A stretch of 6,261 nucleotides of DNA. Source: Actinomycetota bacterium. GTDB lineage: Bacteria; Actinomycetota; Actinomycetes; Streptosporangiales; Streptosporangiaceae. Made by a program: the position numbers and the translations under genes. The notes beneath the pieces were generated by a model. It ran no database searches, had not been told where the DNA came from, and worked only from the letters and a program-made list of their open reading frames with translations. The stretch is from contig DPMS01000821.1 of NCBI GenBank assembly GCA_003541285.1, forward strand, positions 1 to 6,261. The letters are read 5' to 3'. Below, piece by piece: positions 1 through 3,412 of this stretch (position 1 is the first letter of the stretch; each line of letters starts with the position of its first letter).

Positions 1-60
1 GGGGATGGCTGCTGCGAAAGGATTTGAGTGCGCGCGCCCCGGGCTGGCGCCTGGGGCGGT

Positions 61-65
61 GGAGG
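61..65 (+). promoter_or_regulatory. Ribosome binding site that decides the PPOX start
   Basis: GGAGG sits 8 nt upstream of the ATG at 74 and supports that start over the in-frame ATG at 5. A small inverted repeat (CGCCCC at 35-40, GGGGCG at 53-58) lies just before it. It could be the end of an upstream transcript or chance in GC-rich DNA. Confidence 0.7.
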
Positions 66-73
66 TGGGAGCG

Positions 74-514
74 ATGGCGGCAGAGGCCGCGGGGGACCGG
101 GCGGGCCGGCGGGAGCAGGCCCAGTCCGCTCAGCCGTTGTACGGGGGGAAGTACCTGAGCATTGGCAGCTACCGGCGTGATGGCACCGAGGTGGCGACCC
201 CGGTGTGGTTCGTCCAGGAAGGCGGCTCGCTGCTCGTCGAAACGGATGCTCAGTCCGGCAAGGTGAAGCGGATCAGGCGCAACCCGGTCGTGCGGGTCGC
301 GCCGTGCACAGCCCGGGGGCGGCTGCGTGCGCAGCCGGTCACAGCCCGCGCTGAACTGCTCCCGGCGGCCGAGACGGGCAGGGTCGAGGCGCTGCTGGCC
401 GACAAGTACCGCCGGGACCTGGTGATCATCAGGCCGTTCCGGTCCCTGCAGGCAGCGCTGCGCCTGGGACGGCCGCGCGGGGAATCCGTCATCGTGCGGA
501 TCATGGCTGGCTGA
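74..514 (+). CDS. PPOX-class, probable F420-dependent oxidoreductase (Rv2061-like)
   Basis: A 146-residue cytoplasmic split-beta-barrel protein. The segment from about residue 22 to 83 carries the family pattern: KYLSIGSYRRDG, then ATPVWFV, a GG turn, TDAQSGKVKRIRRNP and VRVAPCTARGR. This closely matches the Rv2061-type PPOX proteins, which are thought to bind cofactor F420 or a flavin and carry out redox reactions on unknown substrates. The conserved Ser-Gly-Lys-x-Lys-Arg stretch (residues 61-66) is the probable cofactor phosphate contact. I chose the ATG at 74 because GGAGG lies at 61-65, 8 nt upstream. The in-frame ATG at 5 would add 23 residues of low-complexity sequence outside the family domain and has no visible ribosome site in the window. 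Length is normal for the family. It is followed after 22 bp by the SDR-like gene on the same strand. The family call is firm; the cofactor is inferred from family knowledge and the substrate is unknown. Confidence 0.85.
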   Translation: MAAEAAGDRAGRREQAQSAQPLYGGKYLSIGSYRRDGTEVATPVWFVQEGGSLLVETDAQSGKVKRIRRNPVVRVAPCTARGRLRAQPVTARAELLPAAETGRVEALLADKYRRDLVIIRPFRSLQAALRLGRPRGESVIVRIMAG

Positions 515-536
515 GCCAGGCAGCGGGATCTGGGTC

Positions 537-1355
537 ATGTTCGGATCGCGACGGGTGAAGACCGTAACCATCGTGGGTGCGAGCGGGCAGGTAGGCATCG
601 CGCTGCGGGGGCGGCTGGCCCGCGAGCGGCTGACGGTCCGCCCGCTGGGGCGGGGCGATGATCTTGAGGTAGCCGTCAAGGACGCCGATACGGTCGTGCA
701 TCTGGCCGGGGCGCTGCGGCCCCGCCATCCCAGCACCTACCAGGAGGCCAACCGGGACACGGTGGCCGCCACGTGTGCCGCCCTCGCGGGTTCCGCCGCC
801 CGGCGGGTCCTGTTCCTTTCCTTCCCGGGTGCCGATGCCGGCTCCGCTAACCCGTACCTGCGGTACAAGGCCGAGGCGGAGCAGTTGCTGCGCGACTGCG
901 GAGTGCCTGCCGTGATTTTCCGTTGTGCCCATATCTACGGGCCGCCGGAACGGCCCGGTCCCACCGCGTCCGCCCTGGTCGCCGGCCGGCGGTCAGTGGT
1001 CTGGGTCCTGGGGCCCGGGACCCAGCGTTACGCCTGGGTCGCCCTGGAGGACGTCGCCGAGGTCCTGGCCAGGGCGGTGCTGGACCCGGACGCCCCGGCT
1101 GGGACGTTCAGCCTGGCTGGCCCGCATGCGTATCAGCTGGATGAGTTCGTGCGGCACATCAACCCCGGCCCGGTGCGGATCAGGCACCTGCCGGGCTGGG
1201 CGGCCCGGCTGGCCGGGCACCTGAAGCCATCCCTGCCATGGCCGATGGTCGATGTCATGCTGCGCGATTGCCTGCCCGAACCCGGCACCGAGGACGGGGC
1301 CACGTTGTTCGGGGTCACCCAGCACCCAATAGTGCAGGTCTGGCCGCACCCATGA
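537..1355 (+). CDS. NAD(P)-binding atypical SDR / NAD-dependent epimerase-like protein
   Basis: A 272-residue Rossmann-fold protein. The N-terminal strand leads into the dinucleotide motif G14-A-S-G17-Q-V-G20. A D-T-V-V-H-L-A-G-A strand follows (51-59), equivalent to the NNAG-type motif. F-L-S-F (93-96) places Ser95 where the catalytic Ser/Thr sits, and Tyr107-x3-Lys111 gives the SDR YxxxK pair. Y134-G-P-P and a C-terminal W-V-A-L-E-D-V-A strand/helix resemble the NDUFA9-like and extended SDR groups, which act on or bind nucleotide sugars, quinones or NAD(P)H. The C-terminal third (about 195-272) is the variable substrate lobe and gives no substrate. The ATG at 537 has only a weak GGGA-like site upstream; a GTG at 555 is an alternative that also keeps the Rossmann motif. 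It probably shares a transcript with the PPOX gene 22 bp upstream. It is convergent with the glycosyltransferase. Confidence 0.85.
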   Translation: MFGSRRVKTVTIVGASGQVGIALRGRLARERLTVRPLGRGDDLEVAVKDADTVVHLAGALRPRHPSTYQEANRDTVAATCAALAGSAARRVLFLSFPGADAGSANPYLRYKAEAEQLLRDCGVPAVIFRCAHIYGPPERPGPTASALVAGRRSVVWVLGPGTQRYAWVALEDVAEVLARAVLDPDAPAGTFSLAGPHAYQLDEFVRHINPGPVRIRHLPGWAARLAGHLKPSLPWPMVDVMLRDCLPEPGTEDGATLFGVTQHPIVQVWPHP

Positions 1356-1366
1356 CATCGCCGTCC

Positions 1367-2923
1367 TCAGTACCTGGCGTAGAGGGCGAGCCAGATGTTG
1401 TCACCCAGCGCCCACGTGCTGACCAGCTGGAAGGGCAGTCCGCGCAGAGCGGGGACGGGTGCTGAGGGACGGCTGCCGAGCATTTCGGGGACCCAGACCC
1501 GGGCAGCGCCGGCAAGCCGGGCTTGTGTCCGCGCGATCGGGGCGTTGATCCCCCCGATGCTCGCGGAGCGCGCAGGGGTGCGGCCGAGCGCGACGTCGGG
1601 CAGGGTGGCCAGGCCGAACGGGTAGGCCGCGGCGAAGGTCCGCAGGCCGCCGTCGCCCGGATAGACCAGCACGTCACCGGGCCGTTCCTGGACGGACAGG
1701 ATCTGGTCGAGCTGACGGAGGCCGTCGCCGTGGCCGACGGGCCCCCGCTCGGGCAGTTGCGCGGGCAGGCCCAGCAGCACGATGAGAACCAGCCCCGCGC
1801 AGGCCGTGGCACGGCCGGCGGCGGCCAGGCCGGCTCCCACCAGCAGGGCGGTGGCCGGGATGCTGAATACGACGTAACGGAAGGTGTACACCGGCTCCAG
1901 TTGCGAGACCGCGAGCAGTATCGCGGTGGGCAGGAGCAGCCAGGGAAGGCACAGCGCCGGCAACCGCAGGGGCCAGTCGGCCCGGAGCCTGGCGCGGCCG
2001 CCGAGCGCGCTGACAATGACCGCGCATCCCATGATCAGCAGCATGACCGGCGCCAGCCGGATCGAGCCCAGCAGCCGCTCGAGGGTGACGGGGGGAGGCA
2101 CTCCCGCCGCCTCGAGCCACTGGATCTGGCGGCGCTCGCTCCAGCTGAGCCATATGAACGGGAGCAGCACGGTGCCCGCTGCGGCCACGGTCACGAGCCA
2201 CCCGCGGGCCAGCCACCGGCCGCGGTCCCGGTGCGCCGTGGCCAACGTCACCGCGTGGGCCGCTATCAGCAGCAGGCCGAACAGGTTGGCCAGCCCCAGC
2301 GTCACAAGCGTCAGCCCATAGCCGCCAAGCCAGCGCCGGCGCCGGCTCTTGCCGGCGCCAAGTACCCGGACGAAAAGGTAGCTCGCGACGCAGGCCAGCG
2401 CGGTCTCCGCGGCGAAGGGCCGGGCATCCTGGCCGAACCAGCTGACCGGCGGCAGGACGGCGAAGACCAGCCCGGCCGCCAGGCCCGCGCGCAGCGACAC
2501 CAGGCGCCGGCCCAGCGCGGTCACCATGCTGGCGGCCACGGCCATCGCCAGTGCGGACGGGAGCCTGGCGGTCAGTTCGCCGGAACCCCCCAGCCGTACC
2601 ACCACCCACATCAGGGCGTAGTAGGTGCCGTGGACCGCGTCCTGGTTACCCAGCAGGCGCAGCAGGTCGGGGAAAGAGCGCTGGGTGGCTGAGAGCGTCG
2701 CGGCCTCGTCCCGCCAGAAGGAGGGAACCCGGATCTGCCACAGCATGACCGCGAGGGTGATCAGCGCGGGCAGTCCTGGTGCCCACCGCCGGGCGGCCAC
2801 GCGCAGCTGGCGGTGCCAGCCGGTGCGGCGGGGGGTGTGTGGTCGCCGCTGGCAGGTGCCTGCTGGGTAAAGCCCGGCAATGGCGGCGCTTCGCTGCGGC
2901 GCCCGGAAGTGATCCAGCCCCAC
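1367..2923 (-). CDS. GT-C membrane glycosyltransferase, family 39-like (ArnT/PMT type)
   Basis: A 518-residue polytopic membrane protein. After a basic cytoplasmic N-terminus (about 1-50) there are roughly 10 to 11 hydrophobic segments, among them about 52-64, 100-112, 121-140, 172-190, 204-228, 241-260, 290-307, 321-340, 350-370 and 373-390. A C-terminal domain of about 130 residues is probably extracytoplasmic. The first outer loop holds F69-W-R-D72-E73, the acidic motif of GT-C enzymes that use polyprenyl-phosphate sugars. It is followed by D95-A-V-H98-G-T-Y-Y and, later, W-F-G-Q-D166-A-R-P-F, all usual in actinobacterial family 39-like proteins. The expected role is sugar transfer from a lipid-linked donor to a surface protein, lipid or glycan; donor and acceptor cannot be told. 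I chose the GTG at 2923 because GGAGGA lies 5 nt upstream (plus-strand 2929-2934). An in-frame TTG at 2974 would add 17 residues but has no ribosome site. The stop lies 11 bp from the convergent SDR-like gene. Confidence 0.85.
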   Translation of the reverse strand: MGLDHFRAPQRSAAIAGLYPAGTCQRRPHTPRRTGWHRQLRVAARRWAPGLPALITLAVMLWQIRVPSFWRDEAATLSATQRSFPDLLRLLGNQDAVHGTYYALMWVVVRLGGSGELTARLPSALAMAVAASMVTALGRRLVSLRAGLAAGLVFAVLPPVSWFGQDARPFAAETALACVASYLFVRVLGAGKSRRRRWLGGYGLTLVTLGLANLFGLLLIAAHAVTLATAHRDRGRWLARGWLVTVAAAGTVLLPFIWLSWSERRQIQWLEAAGVPPPVTLERLLGSIRLAPVMLLIMGCAVIVSALGGRARLRADWPLRLPALCLPWLLLPTAILLAVSQLEPVYTFRYVVFSIPATALLVGAGLAAAGRATACAGLVLIVLLGLPAQLPERGPVGHGDGLRQLDQILSVQERPGDVLVYPGDGGLRTFAAAYPFGLATLPDVALGRTPARSASIGGINAPIARTQARLAGAARVWVPEMLGSRPSAPVPALRGLPFQLVSTWALGDNIWLALYARY

Positions 2924-2928
2924 GTCGC

Positions 2929-2934
2929 TCCTCC
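2929..2934 (-). promoter_or_regulatory. Ribosome binding site that decides the glycosyltransferase start
   Basis: On the minus strand this reads GGAGGA, 5 nt before the GTG at 2923. No comparable site precedes the longer TTG start at 2974, where the upstream bases are AT-rich and lack a GGAG core. Confidence 0.7.
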
Positions 2935-2980
2935 GCGAGCCCGGCTCTCGCTGGGCAGCGCTCGGCCCTGACAACGTTGA

Positions 2981-3009
2981 TTGCTAAAAGTAGTGAGTAG
3001 GTTACTCAA
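2981..3009 (-). promoter_or_regulatory. Candidate promoter for the glycosyltransferase
   Basis: On the minus strand, TTGAGT (plus 3004-3009) is separated by 17 bp from TAGCAA (plus 2981-2986). The -35 is good and the -10 is weak. Transcription would start near 2975 and give a leader of about 50 nt before the GTG at 2923, which would exclude translation from the TTG at 2974. Called from consensus and spacing only. Confidence 0.35.
2994..3008. promoter_or_regulatory. Operator-like dyad TGAGTA-GGT-TACTCA
   Basis: A perfect 6-bp inverted repeat with a 3-bp spacer, lying across the -35 of the candidate glycosyltransferase promoter. Placement and symmetry suit binding of a dimeric regulator that would block RNA polymerase. 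No regulator gene is present in the window, so the protein is unknown. A short dyad may also occur by chance. Confidence 0.35.
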
Positions 3010-3073
3010 AGATATAGGCGCTGGCAGGACGGCCCCTGAATTTGCGGTGTATGGCCTGGCCCGGCCGCCGGGA

Positions 3074-3118
3074 GCCGCCCGGTATGCCCGGCTGGCTCCG
3101 CCTTCGCCAGCGGGCGGC
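3074..3118. repeat. GC-rich inverted repeat (strong hairpin)
   Basis: Arms GCCGCCCG (3074-3081) and CGGGCGGC (3111-3118) pair perfectly over 8 bp. A smaller CTGG/CCAG stem (3092-3095 with 3107-3110) lies inside. The hairpin stands in otherwise lower-GC DNA between two divergent genes, so it would not be the terminator of either, and no T-run follows on either strand. It could be an extragenic palindrome, a remnant, or a structural boundary. Confidence 0.5.
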
Positions 3119-3262
3119 CACGGGGGACTTGGGCACTTCCATACGAGAACTTGTGATATGAGGGCTTACGCCCCTTCACCCGATAATTTTCCGGACATGT
3201 TTATCTAAGCATCTCTATTCTCTTCAATCCTGTACAAAGGCTGACCGAAAAAATCTGGGTAC

Positions 3263-3291
3263 TTGACGGCTCCAAAACGGCGAGGTACGAG
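3263..3291 (+). promoter_or_regulatory. Candidate promoter for the secreted phosphatase
   Basis: TTGACG (3263-3268) is a near-consensus -35. A 17-bp spacer leads to TACGAG (3286-3291), a poor -10. Transcription would begin near 3298, so the RNA would start just before the hairpin at 3304-3356. A TTGACA at 3388-3393 is a better -35 but lies too close to the start codon to serve this gene. Confidence 0.3.
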
Positions 3292-3303
3292 CTTAATGGA
3301 GCA

Positions 3304-3356
3304 TATAGCCGGAACTTCTTCCTGAAGATCATGAAAAACAGGATCGGCCGGCTATA
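3304..3356 (+). promoter_or_regulatory. Leader hairpin I upstream of the phosphatase
   Basis: A perfect 9-bp outer stem, TATAGCCGG (3304-3312) with CCGGCTATA (3348-3356), encloses an internal loop and a 5-bp inner stem, TCCTG (3320-3324) with CAGGA (3339-3343), with a 14-nt A-rich loop. No T-run follows, so it does not look like an intrinsic terminator. It may be a stabilising or regulatory 5' leader element. It does not match a riboswitch class I recognise. Confidence 0.45.
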
Positions 3357-3360
3357 AGCG

Positions 3361-3379
3361 GCCAATTCCATGAGTTGGC
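3361..3379 (+). promoter_or_regulatory. Leader hairpin II
   Basis: GCCAATTC (3361-3368) pairs with GAGTTGGC (3372-3379) over 8 bp including one G-T pair, closing a CAT triloop. It begins 4 nt after hairpin I ends. Confidence 0.45.
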
Positions 3380-3382
3380 GAG

Positions 3383-3398
3383 GGCCCTTGACAGGGCT
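3383..3398 (+). promoter_or_regulatory. Leader hairpin III abutting the ribosome site
   Basis: GCCCT (3384-3388) pairs with AGGGC (3393-3397) around a TGAC loop, with a possible outer G-T pair at 3383/3398. The stem ends directly against the GGGGAGG at 3399-3405, so its folding could influence access of ribosomes to the phosphatase message. Confidence 0.4.
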
Positions 3399-3405
3399 GG
3401 GGAGG
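3399..3405 (+). promoter_or_regulatory. Ribosome binding site of the secreted phosphatase
   Basis: GGGGAGG lies 7 nt before the ATG at 3413. This start is followed at once by a basic, then hydrophobic signal peptide, which confirms it. Confidence 0.8.
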
Positions 3406-3412
3406 CCAGAGG

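Larger units (their letters stand above)
2924..3412. other. Divergent intergenic region, partly AT-rich
   Basis: 489 bp without a convincing gene between the divergent glycosyltransferase and phosphatase genes. It is mosaic: AT-rich around 2971-3020, a very GC-rich block at about 3060-3125, then a low-GC stretch (about 45% G+C by hand count over 3181-3360, 37% over 3181-3240) before the phosphatase. The flanking genes are clearly far richer in G+C. It holds the dyad, hairpins and candidate promoters listed separately. A frame open from 3187 to 3357 has no plausible start codon with a ribosome site. A 75-codon frame from a TTG at 2981 has no ribosome site or coding character. Confidence 0.75.

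Noticed and set aside
5..73. N-terminal extension of the PPOX protein from the ATG at 5
   Set aside because: It lies outside the family domain and would run through the GGAGG at 61-65, which correctly serves the ATG at 74.
1674..2609. A 311-codon open frame on the minus strand in another frame
   Set aside because: It overlaps the glycosyltransferase coding frame, is low-complexity Arg/Gly/Ala/Pro, and has no family features.
1523..2692. A 389-codon open frame on the plus strand
   Set aside because: It is antisense to the glycosyltransferase and rich in Gln, Gly, Arg and Pro with no domain. The minus-strand protein has membrane segments and GT-C motifs.
3162..3190. GGGC/GCCC stem (3162-3173) followed by a T-rich stretch as a terminator
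   Set aside because: The stem has only 4 bp, the T-run begins 14 nt later, and no gene ends upstream on this strand.
3174..3195. Possible PHO box (CTTCACCC followed 11 bp later by a second unit), expected for a phosphate-regulated phosphatase
   Set aside because: Only the first unit resembles the Streptomyces GTTCACC repeat. The next 11 bp matches poorly and the site is about 70 bp upstream of the candidate -35.
2981..3208. A 75-codon plus-strand frame starting with TTG
   Set aside because: There is no ribosome site; it crosses the dyad and the GC-rich hairpin and shows no recognisable protein features.
3388..3393. Perfect TTGACA -35 box
   Set aside because: A -10 at normal spacing would fall on or after the start codon of the phosphatase, and none is present. 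The hexamer also forms part of leader hairpin III.
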